Positions 50,553 to 59,768 are shown, counted from the stretch's first letter. The stretch is 64,000 nucleotides of DNA from Sphingobium lactosutens DS20 (GCF_000445105.1 NZ_ATDP01000071.1:62001-126000), one strand, 5' to 3'. The notes: generated by a model from the letters alone, not told the origin. Made by a program: numbers and translations.

Positions 50553-51131
50553 ATGTTCAATGACCGTTCCACGCCGCTTTCCCTGCTCCAGACCCGCCGA
50601 TCGGGCAAACCGCGCGACCTGATTGCGCCGGGGCCGGATGACGCGGAATTGCGGCAGATATTGGAGGTGGCGCTGCGCACGCCCGACCATGGCAAGATTG
50701 CCCCATGGCGTTTCGTCATCGTGCCGCAGAACAAGCGCCACGCGCTGGCGGGCCTTCTGGAACGGGCCTATCGCGCTGAAAAACCCGACGCCGGGCGACT
50801 GGAAGTCGAATCCATGCATCAGTTCGCCCATCAGGCGCCGACATTGGTGGTCGCTCTGTCGTCCCCGGTGCCCGGCAGCAAAATCCCTGTGTGGGAACAG
50901 CAATTGTCGGCCGGAGCGGCGATCATGAACCTGCTCCATGCCACCCATGCGCTTGGTTATGCCGGCGGATGGCTCACCGGTTGGCCCAGCTTCAATGGCG
51001 ACGTGCGCGACGCATTCGGGCAAGCCCATGAGACAATAGCCGGATTCATCTTCATCGGCACCCCGGCGAAGCCATTGGAAGAACGGCCCAGGCCAGAATA
51101 TGACGATATCGTATCGACCTGGGACCGATAA
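50553..51131 (+). CDS. Nitroreductase family protein (YdjA-like)
   Basis: FMN-dependent NAD(P)H oxidoreductase of 192 residues. RRSGKPRDLIAPGPDDAEL, ALRTPDHGKIAPWRFVIVP (FMN site), LSAGAAIMNLLHATHALGYAGGWLTG. This is the short YdjA-type. AAGGA 7 bp before ATG at 50553 defines the start; other ATGs lie upstream at 50511 and 50538. Confidence 0.9.
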   Translation: MFNDRSTPLSLLQTRRSGKPRDLIAPGPDDAELRQILEVALRTPDHGKIAPWRFVIVPQNKRHALAGLLERAYRAEKPDAGRLEVESMHQFAHQAPTLVVALSSPVPGSKIPVWEQQLSAGAAIMNLLHATHALGYAGGWLTGWPSFNGDVRDAFGQAHETIAGFIFIGTPAKPLEERPRPEYDDIVSTWDR

Positions 51132-51137
51132 TTACAA

Positions 51138-51157
51138 AATGTCATGATGCAGACATT
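51138..51157. promoter_or_regulatory. Inverted repeat before the GntR gene
   Basis: AATGTC, 8 bp, GACATT: a perfect 6-bp dyad about 46 bp before the GntR start. It may be an autoregulatory operator. Confidence 0.35.
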
Positions 51158-51202
51158 GTCTCTGACTTGACCCCATTAGCTGTATTATGGCAGTGAAGCA
51201 CT

Positions 51203-51547
51203 ATGGCCGAAGACTCAAAGCCCGTCTATCTCCGCCTGCGGGAGATCATCGCTGCGTCCATATTGGATGGCGAATTTGCCGACGGTGACTTGCTGCCGTC
51301 GGTCCGCGCCTTCGCCGCGGCGCAGGGCGCCAATCCGCTGACCGTCGCCAAGGCGTATCAAAGCTTTCAGGATGATGGTCTGGTGGTAGTGAAGCGCGGC
51401 GTCGGCATGTTCGTCGCCGCGGGGGCTACGCGCCGCCTGCGCGAAGCGGAGCGCGAGCGGTTTCTGGAAACGATATGGCCGCCAGTGGCCGCGCAGATGC
51501 GCCGGCTGGGTCTTCGCATCGAGGATATGGACCTGGCGCAGGCCTGA
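51203..51547 (+). CDS. GntR family transcriptional regulator (YtrA-like)
   Basis: Small regulator of 114 residues: winged helix PVYLRLREIIAASILDGEFADGDLLPSVRAFAAAQGANPLTVAKAYQSFQDDGLVVVKRGVGMFV with the classical GntR segment, followed by a short dimerisation helix and no effector domain, as in YtrA. Such regulators usually control a neighbouring ABC transporter, but none is here. Confidence 0.9.
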   Translation: MAEDSKPVYLRLREIIAASILDGEFADGDLLPSVRAFAAAQGANPLTVAKAYQSFQDDGLVVVKRGVGMFVAAGATRRLREAERERFLETIWPPVAAQMRRLGLRIEDMDLAQA

Positions 51548-51555
51548 CCCGCTTT

Positions 51556-53583
51556 TTACAAGGCTTTGAGCGCCGCCAGCGCTTCCTGCCGATTGCCGAA
51601 ATCCCGCACCGACGCCGCACGGTTGAGCGCAAGTCGCGCTTCGCCCTTGCGTCCCGCCGCAGCATAGGCCTGCCCAAGATGCATCTGAAGCACGGGCACG
51701 GAGGGCGCGAGCGCGACCGCCTTTTCCAGCAAATCGACCGCCATCGGCCCCTTGGCATCGCTGCGCAGCAACACCCAGCCCAGCATGTCGGCCGTCACCG
51801 GATTCCCGGGCATCAGGGCATAACCGTGGCGCGCATAGGCCAAGGCGGCTTTCTGCTTGCGCTGTTCCAGCGAAACCCGCGCCAGATCGGTCATCAACAG
51901 CGCGTCATTGTCGCCGACCTGCGCGCGCAGCGCCTGAAGCAGCCGCTCGGCGCTGCGCCAGTCTTCCCGCGCTATCGCAAAGCCCGCCACCAGACGGAGC
52001 ATGTCGCGATCCATAGGATGCTGGCGCAAGAAAAGCCGGGCTACCTGCTCTGCGCGCGGCCCATTGCCGGTCTGTTGCAAGGCGCTGACCAGGCGCAGCG
52101 CCGCATCGCGATCGAAGCGGATATTGGCGCCGGCTTCGTAGGCGCGCACCGCTTCCCGGCCCTGCCCGTTCGCCTGCAACACATCGCCCAGGATCAGCCA
52201 TGCAGCCGGTGCGCCGGGGTTGGCCCGGTTCAACAGGCGCGCCCGCTCCAGCGCCTCGTCATTTCGTCCCGCGGTCAGGAGCGCGCGAATATAGGGGATA
52301 TTGTCGTGCGCGGTCGCTGGGTCGGCCGGCGCGCCGTTGGGCAAGGCCGTTGCGAAAACCGACGCCGCCGGCCGCACGGGCCAGGCGGCCCGCGCCAGCA
52401 TGTCGCTGGCCATCGCCCGGTCGCCGAGGCTTTCCTGCACGCGCGCGGCAAGGGTCAGGACATAGGGGTCCGCATCCTGCTGCGCCACGATCGGCGCCAG
52501 CGTGGCGGCGGCGGACATCTGATCGCCATTGTCCGCATAGGCGCGTCCCAGCAAGATGCGCGCCGGCCGGTTCCAGGGTTGCGCATCGACCAAGGGCGCC
52601 AATGTCTGCGCCGCCAGCAGGGGATTGCCGTCCTGAAGATGCAGGATACCGCGCAGCAGCTGCGTCGCCGGTTCCCCGTCCAGCCGACCGCCGGTACGCT
52701 CCAGCAGCTTGCGCGCCAGATCATCCTGCCCGGCGCGCGCCGCCATGACCGCCTGCATCATCCAGGCGCGCGCATTGCCAGGATCGAGCGCCAGGATGCG
52801 GCGCGTCATCGCCAGCATGCGCGATGCCTGGCCCGCGTCAGCCAGCGTGGCGGCATATTGCTCCAGCACCGGCACGGAATCAGGATTAACCGCCATCGCG
52901 CGATCAAACCACGGAAGCGCCGCCACCAGGCCATATTGGGTGCGGGTGAGTTCCGCGCGCAGACCCAAGGCGAGCGCACTTTTGGGGTTGAGCGCCACCG
53001 CTTGATCCGCTGCGGCAATGGCCCCGGCCTGATCGCCGGTCGCCATGCGCAGGCGGCCCACCTCCACCCAGGTATCGGAATCGCGCGCGTTCAGCGCCAG
53101 CGCGCGCTTGAGCGCCGTTTCCGATTCGCGCACATCCCCCTCAGCCAGCGCCGCGCGCGCGATGACATGCGCGGCGTCCAGCGCCTGATCCTCCGGCAGG
53201 TCGGTCGCGCGCGCTTCGGCCAGGGCGCCGGCAAAATCGCCCTGAAGAAAATAGGCTTGCGCCATAATTGCGCGCGTTGCGGCGGGCGCCTGCCCCAGCG
53301 ACCGGGCGCGCTCCACTTCCACTTGCGCCCCGGCCCCGTCGCCCAGATCGGCGAGCGCACGCGCCTGCGCCGCGCGGGCAACGGCCGAGCGCGGATTGTC
53401 CTTGATCGCATTCATCAGTTCGACCCGCGCCGTGCGCGCATCGCCCCGGTCAAGCGCGGCCAGACCGCGCGCCAGGGCGGCGCTGCCGTCCCGTTCATGC
53501 GCGCGCCATTGCCACAATCCTGCCAGCGCCATCAGCGCGGCGATCAAACCAATGATCAGGAAAAGGCGGGAACGGCGCATCAA
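51556..53583 (-). CDS. TPR-repeat protein of the PEP-CTERM cluster (PrsT-like)
   Basis: 675 residues: one N-terminal membrane anchor (FLIIGLIAALMALAGLWQW), then tandem TPR repeats to the end (for example ALARGLAALDRGDARTARVELMNAI, AALAYARHGYALMPGNPVTADMLGWVL). Position directly after prsR and prsK with a 1-bp spacing matches the XrtA/PEP-CTERM TPR protein PrsT, though it is shorter than the usual form of about 900 residues. It may scaffold polysaccharide or PEP-CTERM machinery. Assignment by context. Confidence 0.75.
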   Translation of the reverse strand: MMRRSRLFLIIGLIAALMALAGLWQWRAHERDGSAALARGLAALDRGDARTARVELMNAIKDNPRSAVARAAQARALADLGDGAGAQVEVERARSLGQAPAATRAIMAQAYFLQGDFAGALAEARATDLPEDQALDAAHVIARAALAEGDVRESETALKRALALNARDSDTWVEVGRLRMATGDQAGAIAAADQAVALNPKSALALGLRAELTRTQYGLVAALPWFDRAMAVNPDSVPVLEQYAATLADAGQASRMLAMTRRILALDPGNARAWMMQAVMAARAGQDDLARKLLERTGGRLDGEPATQLLRGILHLQDGNPLLAAQTLAPLVDAQPWNRPARILLGRAYADNGDQMSAAATLAPIVAQQDADPYVLTLAARVQESLGDRAMASDMLARAAWPVRPAASVFATALPNGAPADPATAHDNIPYIRALLTAGRNDEALERARLLNRANPGAPAAWLILGDVLQANGQGREAVRAYEAGANIRFDRDAALRLVSALQQTGNGPRAEQVARLFLRQHPMDRDMLRLVAGFAIAREDWRSAERLLQALRAQVGDNDALLMTDLARVSLEQRKQKAALAYARHGYALMPGNPVTADMLGWVLLRSDAKGPMAVDLLEKAVALAPSVPVLQMHLGQAYAAAGRKGEARLALNRAASVRDFGNRQEALAALKAL

Positions 53584-54939
53584 TCAGCCCTGCATATGAT
53601 AGTGTTTGAGCAAGTCATAGAGCGTCGGCCGACTGATCCCCAGCATGCGGGCCGCACCCGATATGTTGCCGTCGGTGCGCGCCATCGCGTGACGTATGGC
53701 GCGCCGGTCGGCCATTTCGCGCGCCAGCTTCAGGTTGATGACGTCCGCGCCGCCTTGCGTTTCCTGGTCCAGATCAAGATCGGCGGCGGTGATCAATTTG
53801 CCTTCGGCCAGGATCATGGCGCGCTTCATCCTGTTTTCCAGTTCCCGCACATTGCCAGGCCAGGACCATGCATCCAGCGCCGCCAGCGCATCGGGCGCCA
53901 GCCCCTTGACCTGCGGATTGAGGTCGTCGGCGAAGCGATTGAGGAAATGGCGCGCCAGAAGCGCAGGATCGCCCGGCCGGTCCTTGAGCCCAGGTATGCG
54001 CACCACGACTTCGGCGAGGCGATAGTAAAGGTCTTCGCGAAATGTCCCGGCCGCCGTCATGGCACCAAGGTCGCGGTGGCTGGCGCACAATATGCGTATA
54101 TCCATGCCCTTCGCGCCTCTGTCCCCTGCATCAGCCTCGCGCCGCTGTTGCAGGAACAAGAGCAGCTGCGCCTGGAGCGACAAGTCCATGTCACCGACCT
54201 CATCGAGGAACAGCGTGCCGCCCCGCGCAGCGCCGATCCTGCCGCCAGCGGGCCGTTTATCCGACCCGAACTCGCCAAATAATTCCGCCTCCAGCGTCGC
54301 AGAGGACAGCGCCGCGCAGTTGACGGTGACGAACGGGCCATCGCGCCGCTGGCTGGCATCGTGCAGCGCCTGCGCCAGCAATCCCTTGCCGGTTCCGCTG
54401 CCGCCCGACAGCAGCACGAAGACATCGGTCGGGGCGACCCGTTCGATCGTCCGCGCGACCCTGATCATTTCGGGCGCAGCCGTGATGACCTGGCCCAGCA
54501 CCTGCTTGTCGCGCGGCGCACTCTCCACCAGTCGCGCATTGTCGCGCTCCAGCGCATGGACATGAAAGGCGCGACTGACGATCAATCCCAATTCATTTAT
54601 GTCGACCGGCTTCTGGTAGAAATCATAAGCGCCGCCCGCGATCGCCTCCAGCGCGCTTTCCCGCTCGCCATGGCCCGAAGCGACGATGATCTTGGTATCC
54701 GGCTTGATGCGCAGCATATCGGCCAGCGTCGCAAATCCCTCGCTGGTGCCATCAGGATCTGGCGGCAATCCCAGGTCCAGCGTCACGACATCGGGCGTCT
54801 CGGCGCGCAGCAGGTCGATCGCTTCCTCCCGATCGCCAGCGATGAAAACATGATAGGCGTCATAGGCCCAACGAAGCTGCCGTTGCAGCCCGGGATCATC
54901 CTCGACGATCAGCAATTTAGGCCGTGTGTCGCTCATCAC
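53584..54939 (-). CDS. prsR: PEP-CTERM-type response regulator PrsR, no GAFTGA motif
   Basis: NtrC-family regulator of 451 residues: receiver with phosphoacceptor D55 (VVTLDLGLPP); AAA+ domain with Walker A GGSGTGKG (179-186) and Walker B GGTLFLDEVGDMD; Fis-type HTH at the end (NISGAARMLGISRPTLYDLLKHY). Between ELFG and GGTLF (about 222-240) the sigma54-contact GAFTGA is replaced by EFGSDKRPAGGRIGAAR. Its start overlaps the prsK stop by 4 bp. Confidence 0.92.
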   Translation of the reverse strand: MMSDTRPKLLIVEDDPGLQRQLRWAYDAYHVFIAGDREEAIDLLRAETPDVVTLDLGLPPDPDGTSEGFATLADMLRIKPDTKIIVASGHGERESALEAIAGGAYDFYQKPVDINELGLIVSRAFHVHALERDNARLVESAPRDKQVLGQVITAAPEMIRVARTIERVAPTDVFVLLSGGSGTGKGLLAQALHDASQRRDGPFVTVNCAALSSATLEAELFGEFGSDKRPAGGRIGAARGGTLFLDEVGDMDLSLQAQLLLFLQQRREADAGDRGAKGMDIRILCASHRDLGAMTAAGTFREDLYYRLAEVVVRIPGLKDRPGDPALLARHFLNRFADDLNPQVKGLAPDALAALDAWSWPGNVRELENRMKRAMILAEGKLITAADLDLDQETQGGADVINLKLAREMADRRAIRHAMARTDGNISGAARMLGISRPTLYDLLKHYHMQG

Positions 54940-57005
54940 GCCGCCTGCTCGTCATGCGCCGGCCTGTCGCCGGCCGGCGCCAGCGGAAGGAAGAGGGAGA
55001 ACCGGCTGCCCATGCCAGCCTGGCTTTCCACCATGATCCTGCCGCCCATGGCCTGCGCCAAAGCGCGCGCCTCGAACGCGCCGAGGCCAAAGCCTCCGGC
55101 CTTGCTGGATGCAAAGGGCTTAAACAATTCGCGGCGGATATATTCCGCGCTCATGCCCGATCCCTGGTCGATAATGTCTATCCTTGCCATGTCGTCCTGA
55201 CGCCCCAGGCGGATGACGACCGGCCTGTCGGGGGGGCTGGCATCAATGGCGTTCTGAACCAGGTGAAGGATGACCTGTTCGGTTCGAACCGGATCGGCCA
55301 TGATGTCGGGAGCCGTTCCCTCTATCCGGACGGCATGGTGGCGTGATCGCATTGCGGCGATCCGGACCAGAAGCGGCTGCAACCCGAACGCACGCGCCTC
55401 CTGCGCCGCAGCCTTGTGATGCTGGGACAGGCGGCCCAGCATGGCGTTCATCCGACCGACTGATTCTTTCAGCGTCAGGATCATGTCCGCCCGAAAATCG
55501 GGGTTGTCGGCATGGCGCTCCGCATTGTGCGTCAACAGCGACAACTGACTGACCAGATTCTTGACGTCATGCAGGATGAAGGCAAAGCGCCGGTTGAATT
55601 CATCGAACCGCTGGGCATCGGCCAGCGCCTGCTGGCCTTGCGCCTCGCTGATATGGCTGGCGGCCTGCCTGCCCGCCGCGCGCAGCATGTCCAGATCTTC
55701 CCAGTCCAGTCGTCGGTCGATCGGCGGACGTGCCAGCAGGATCGCGCCGATCAGCCGGCCATAATGGATAAGCGGCGCCATGGCCCAGACCTGGCGGTCC
55801 TGCGCCAGCCATCGCGGCAATGCCGCCGCCTCCTCCACCCGGCCCAGATCGACAATATGCCCCTGCTCCAGCTGCGCGGTCATTTCGGCCGGGATCGGGG
55901 CGGCATCCATGGCGAGGCTGGTCCAGTTCCAGTGGGTTTCGACACTGAGCGATCCCTCTTCATCGCGCAGGAGCAGGATGGCCGCGGGCGACTGGGTGAT
56001 ATCCGCCACTGCTTTTGCGACGCGCTGGCCGAGCGGCGCCGACGCATCGCCCGACCTGCCGATGGTTTCGCCAAAGCGCATCCATTCGGTGCGGTAATCA
56101 TAGCGATGCTGGAAAAAATGCTTGGCGACCTGCACGCGCCAGACCGCCTGCAACCGAGGGGACGGCAGCAGCACGAGCGCCGTGACGGCGGTGAAGAACA
56201 CAGCGCCGATTTCGACAAGCCGTGCGTAGGGGCCGGCTATCATCTCGATCAGTATGGCGACGGCCGCAATCAGCACGACATAGAGGCCAATGGCGAAGAC
56301 CGACAGCGACTGCATCGTCAGCGCGCGCGACAATTGCACGCGTCCGCTCAGGTCCCGGCGTACGCCAATCGCGATGAAAGCGGCCACCACCGCCATTAGC
56401 AATCCTCGCAACGCAAACAGCGCTGCGGCGCGTTGCGGCGCGACATAGCCGATCAGATAGAGCGCAAAATCATATCCCCACATCGCCGCCAACGCGCCCA
56501 GCAACGGCGCCAAGCCGCTGCGCTCCTCAACCGGGCAAACGCTGTATAACTGGTGCAACAAGAGCAGACTGCCGATCGCCGTCATCATCCGCAGCACCAA
56601 AGTGGTGGCAATCAGCGCGTCCTGCACATCACCGGACAGCGAAAACTGACGCCAGGACAGATCGGTGACGGTCTGGAGCAGGATCAGGCCAGCAACCGCT
56701 GCATAGACGGCAACAACCCCGCCCCTTGGCCCCTGCCGTCCCGCCCAGGCCCGCCGCAGCAGGACGAACATCGCCAGCAGCCAGCCTGCATTGCGGATAT
56801 TTTCGCCCAGGCCGGAGAGAGGCTTGGCGACGCTGCCGAACGAAATATAGAGCGCCCAGCCCGATGTCAGCAGCATGGCCGCAGCCAGGCACCGCAAGTC
56901 GGTCGAACCACCCCGACGACGCAACAGCCAGATGCCAAGCGCCGCAAAGAAGGTAGCCGCCAGCGCGTGGCCCCAATCCCCGACGATTTGCAGAAAGACT
57001 GGCAT
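54936..57005 (-). CDS. prsK: XrtA/PEP-CTERM system histidine kinase PrsK
   Basis: Membrane sensor kinase of 689 residues: about 8 N-terminal helices (residues 5-270), a GAF-like domain (about 315-450), His box FILHDVKNLVSQLSLLTHNAERH, and a complete ATPase (N box LHLVQNAIDASP, G1 IIDQGSGM, G2 GGFGLGAFEARALAQ). It matches the PrsK partner of PrsR and is coupled to it by an ATGA overlap. Signal unknown. Confidence 0.92.
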   Translation of the reverse strand: MPVFLQIVGDWGHALAATFFAALGIWLLRRRGGSTDLRCLAAAMLLTSGWALYISFGSVAKPLSGLGENIRNAGWLLAMFVLLRRAWAGRQGPRGGVVAVYAAVAGLILLQTVTDLSWRQFSLSGDVQDALIATTLVLRMMTAIGSLLLLHQLYSVCPVEERSGLAPLLGALAAMWGYDFALYLIGYVAPQRAAALFALRGLLMAVVAAFIAIGVRRDLSGRVQLSRALTMQSLSVFAIGLYVVLIAAVAILIEMIAGPYARLVEIGAVFFTAVTALVLLPSPRLQAVWRVQVAKHFFQHRYDYRTEWMRFGETIGRSGDASAPLGQRVAKAVADITQSPAAILLLRDEEGSLSVETHWNWTSLAMDAAPIPAEMTAQLEQGHIVDLGRVEEAAALPRWLAQDRQVWAMAPLIHYGRLIGAILLARPPIDRRLDWEDLDMLRAAGRQAASHISEAQGQQALADAQRFDEFNRRFAFILHDVKNLVSQLSLLTHNAERHADNPDFRADMILTLKESVGRMNAMLGRLSQHHKAAAQEARAFGLQPLLVRIAAMRSRHHAVRIEGTAPDIMADPVRTEQVILHLVQNAIDASPPDRPVVIRLGRQDDMARIDIIDQGSGMSAEYIRRELFKPFASSKAGGFGLGAFEARALAQAMGGRIMVESQAGMGSRFSLFLPLAPAGDRPAHDEQAA

Positions 57006-57014
57006 CGCCGGCCG

Positions 57015-58403
57015 TCAACGCGCGCCGTCAGGCCAGAGCACGACGCGCACGGTCTGCAACAGGATCAGCAGATCGAGGAACGGCGTGTAATTTTTGGCGT
57101 AATAGAGATCATATTCCAGCTTGTGCCGGGAATCCTCAATCGACGCGCCATAGGGATAGTTGATCTGCGCCCAGCCGGTAATGCCCGGCTTCACCATATG
57201 CCGTTCGGCGTAATAGCGCAGATGCTGTTCCAGATCCTCGACAAACTGGCGGCGTTCGGGGCGCGGGCCGACAAAGCTCATCTCGCCCTTCAGGACCGTC
57301 CATGTCTGCGGCAGTTCGTCGATGCGCAGCTTGCGAAGCCAATAACCAAGGCGCGTGATGCGCGGGTCGTCCTTTTCCGCCCAGACCGCTTGGCCCGCCA
57401 CTTCTGCGTCCTGCCGCATGGTGCGCAGCTTCACGATCCAGAATTCCTGGCCGTAGAGGCCCACACGTTGCTGGCGATAAAAGGCCGGCCCCTTGCTATC
57501 CAGCTTCACCAGCAGTGCGCCCAGCAAAATGATCGGCCCGGTGAGGATCAGCAGGATCAGGCTGGCAACGATATCGAAAATGCGCTTGGCGATGCTGGAC
57601 AGCCTGCGTCCCGCCGAAAAGCCGTCGGAAAAGATCAGCCAGCTCGGATTGACGCTGGCAAGGTCGACGCGACCGGTTTCCCGCTCCAGAAAGCTCGACA
57701 GATCGTTGACGTGCACGCCCGTCGTCTTGATGCGCAGCAGGTCCGTCATGGGAATGGCGTTCCGCCGCTCCTCCAGCGCCAGCACCACTTCGCTCGCGTT
57801 CAGGCGCACGACGAAATCGGCCAGATTATAGACTGCGTTCCGGTTGATGGCTTCGGCGATCACCTGTTCGCCATCGTTCATCGCGATATAGCCGACCACC
57901 AGAAAGCCCGAACCGCGGCGACGCTCTAATTCCCGGATGCGATTGGCGCGGTTACCTGCCCCCAGCACGACCAGCCGGCGCTTGAACGCCTCGCCACCCA
58001 GCATCGACCCTAGCAGCAGCCGGATCATCAACAGCACCGCGACCGCAAGCCCCATCGCGTATAGCGAATTGGAGCGCCACAGCGTGATGGATGGCATCAG
58101 AAAATAGAGGACGGAGAGGAAGATAACCCCCAGCGATACCGCCACCAGCAGCCGCGCCAGCGCAAAGCGGATCGACTGGAGCGATTCGGGGCCATAGACG
58201 CCCACCGCGATCATCGCAGTCTGGATGGAGAAGGCAAAACTCAGCAGCGGCGCTATGCGAGACGCCATCGGTTCCACGTCCATGCCGATCTGGTGCGCGC
58301 GCAACACCCACCCGGCTTCAGCCGCGCCGATCAGCAGCAGGAAATCCAGCAGCCCCAGCAACAGTACCGCATGCGGCACATAATGTTTGAACAGCCTGAT
58401 CAT
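57015..58403 (-). CDS. TIGR03013-type sugar transferase (PEP-CTERM-associated)
   Basis: Polyisoprenyl-phosphate hexose-1-phosphate transferase of 462 residues. Four N-terminal helices, a Rossmann-like central part (RLVVLGAGNRANRIREL), another helix, then the catalytic bacterial-sugar-transferase domain: KRIFDIVASLILLILTGPIILL, GPAFYRQQRVGLYGQEFWIVKLRTM, LRKLRIDELPQTWTVLKGEMSFVGPRPER, PGITGWAQINYPYGAS. Starts polysaccharide repeat-unit synthesis. Lies 9 bp before prsK in the same operon. Confidence 0.92.
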   Translation of the reverse strand: MIRLFKHYVPHAVLLLGLLDFLLLIGAAEAGWVLRAHQIGMDVEPMASRIAPLLSFAFSIQTAMIAVGVYGPESLQSIRFALARLLVAVSLGVIFLSVLYFLMPSITLWRSNSLYAMGLAVAVLLMIRLLLGSMLGGEAFKRRLVVLGAGNRANRIRELERRRGSGFLVVGYIAMNDGEQVIAEAINRNAVYNLADFVVRLNASEVVLALEERRNAIPMTDLLRIKTTGVHVNDLSSFLERETGRVDLASVNPSWLIFSDGFSAGRRLSSIAKRIFDIVASLILLILTGPIILLGALLVKLDSKGPAFYRQQRVGLYGQEFWIVKLRTMRQDAEVAGQAVWAEKDDPRITRLGYWLRKLRIDELPQTWTVLKGEMSFVGPRPERRQFVEDLEQHLRYYAERHMVKPGITGWAQINYPYGASIEDSRHKLEYDLYYAKNYTPFLDLLILLQTVRVVLWPDGAR

Positions 58404-58555
58404 CGTCGTGCCTCACCCAGCCATGGCCACCAGCGGCCCGGCTCGTCGGACGCTCCTTACACCCTGTGTAAGAAATTCCGACGCTTGGAAGAGGTTTGAA
58501 CGAAAATGACGAAGAAAGACTGAATCTGCGGGGTGCCGGTCTAAAGATAACCCTG

Positions 58556-58795
58556 TCAGCGCGGGCGATCCAGGTCGTTGGCAGCGTTGCGCGTCGCTTC
58601 GCCCACGGCTTGCACGGCCTCGTCCGCAGACGCTGCGGCTTGCGTCACGGCATCCGCGCGCCGATCGCGCCGATCGTCATTCGTCAGGTAGAAAAAGCCC
58701 ACCGCCAGCACGAGGGCCAAGGCAACGACCCCCAGAACGACACCACTGTTCGATCGCGGCGGTTCGGAGGGCGTAAATCTGTGCAGGTCGGCCAT
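58556..58795 (-). CDS. 79-residue membrane protein near ecfG
   Basis: MADLHRFTPSEPPRSNSG, one membrane helix (VVLGVVALALVLAVGFFYL), then a charged and Ala-rich tail (AVTQAAASADEAVQAVGEATRNAANDLDRPR). Single-pass membrane protein with a long cytoplasmic or periplasmic helix. It follows ecfG on the same strand by about 60 bp. Function unknown. Confidence 0.7.
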   Translation of the reverse strand: MADLHRFTPSEPPRSNSGVVLGVVALALVLAVGFFYLTNDDRRDRRADAVTQAAASADEAVQAVGEATRNAANDLDRPR

Positions 58796-58837
58796 AATCT
58801 CTCTCCTAGTCAGGAGACAGGACAACCAGTTCCTACG

Positions 58838-58854
58838 CCCGGATTTCGTCCGGG
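58838..58854. repeat. Hairpin just after ecfG
   Basis: CCCGGA, loop TTTCG, TCCGGG directly beyond the ecfG stop on the minus strand. No T-run follows in either direction, so it is not a standard terminator; it may stabilise the 3' end or be a pause site. Confidence 0.4.
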
Positions 58855-59550
58855 TCAGTTGCCGGAATGACGTCCCTCTCCACCACGGCTTAGACGATCG
58901 ACATCGTCCATGATCTCATCAAGCACAGCCGTTTCGGTCGTTTCCTGGCTGCGGCGGGATGGCAGGTCGCCGTTTTCCATAATCTGCTCCAGCGCCGCGC
59001 GACCGCGCGCGACCCGGCTTTTGATCGTACCGACAGCAACGCCGCAGATTTCGGCGGCTTCTTCATACGCAAAGCCGCCCGCACCCACGAGTATCAGCGC
59101 TTCGCGCTGCGGTTGCGGCAGTTGCAGCAAGGCGCGCTGCATGTCGCTCAATTCGACATGCTTGTCCTGCCCGGCCGGCGCCGCAAGGATGCGATCCGCC
59201 GTCAGATCGTCCCAATCGCCGCGGAAGCGGGACCGGCGCATCTGCGAAAGATAATGATTGCGCAGGATGATGAACGTCCACGCACGCATATTTGTGCCGG
59301 CCTGAAAACGGGCACGAGCCGCCCATGCCTTGAGCAAGGTTTCCTGCACCAGATCGTCCGCGACGTCGCGGTTGCCCGAAAGCGACCGGCCAAAGGCACG
59401 CAAATGGGGGATGACTGCCGCGAGTTCGCGCTTGAAATCGCTGTCCGACAAAGCGGCGCGCTCTTCCGACGCGGCAATTTCTTCATTCACGAGAACGACC
59501 CCCTTGCTGGCCGCCACTCCTGTCGTCTGAGCCGACATCGTCAAAGCCAT
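58855..59550 (-). CDS. ecfG: General stress response sigma factor EcfG
   Basis: ECF sigma factor of 231 residues, group ECF15. Region 2 RELAAVIPHLRAFGRSLSGNRDVADDLVQETLLKAWAARARF and NMRAWTFIILRNHYLSQMRRSRF; region 4 LPQPQREALILVGAGGFAYEEAAEICGVAVGTIKSRVARGRAALEQIM (motif GGFAYEEAAEICGVAVGTIK). It is held inactive by NepR and freed by phosphorylated PhyR. An in-frame ATG lies 4 codons downstream. A perfect EcfG promoter lies upstream of the small gene before it, suggesting autoregulation. Confidence 0.93.
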   Translation of the reverse strand: MALTMSAQTTGVAASKGVVLVNEEIAASEERAALSDSDFKRELAAVIPHLRAFGRSLSGNRDVADDLVQETLLKAWAARARFQAGTNMRAWTFIILRNHYLSQMRRSRFRGDWDDLTADRILAAPAGQDKHVELSDMQRALLQLPQPQREALILVGAGGFAYEEAAEICGVAVGTIKSRVARGRAALEQIMENGDLPSRRSQETTETAVLDEIMDDVDRLSRGGEGRHSGN

Positions 59551-59606
59551 ACTGCGCCCATATCCTAACTTTTATGTGCCTCAAGACAAATCGAAATTGC
59601 CGTTAA

Positions 59607-59738
59607 TCAGAGCAACAGCAGAACAATCATGACGATCACGGCGAGTGCGAGCGATGCGCCCAGCACATAGCGGACGGTATGTTCGGTCGAGCCTCCGCGT
59701 ACGTCTTCCGTCGCGACATGCTTTTCCTGATCCACCAT
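59607..59738 (-). CDS. 43-residue membrane protein upstream of ecfG
   Basis: MVDQEKHVATEDVRGGSTEHTVRY followed by one membrane helix (VLGASLALAVIVMIVLLLL) up to the stop. GGGAGAGAGG precedes the ATG, and a perfect EcfG promoter lies 35 bp upstream. Its stop is 56 bp from ecfG, so both may be cotranscribed. Too short for most gene finders. Confidence 0.75.
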   Translation of the reverse strand: MVDQEKHVATEDVRGGSTEHTVRYVLGASLALAVIVMIVLLLL

Positions 59739-59768
59739 TTGCCTCTCTCCCGATCGTTACGCTTCATT

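Noticed and set aside
51475..54282. 935-codon plus-strand open frame opposite the TPR protein and PrsR
   Set aside because: Arg/Gln/His-rich shadow of the two minus-strand genes, which have clear domains.
58796..58834. GGAAC upstream of the 79-residue membrane protein as an EcfG promoter
   Set aside because: The bases at the -10 distance are TGAC, not CGTT-like.
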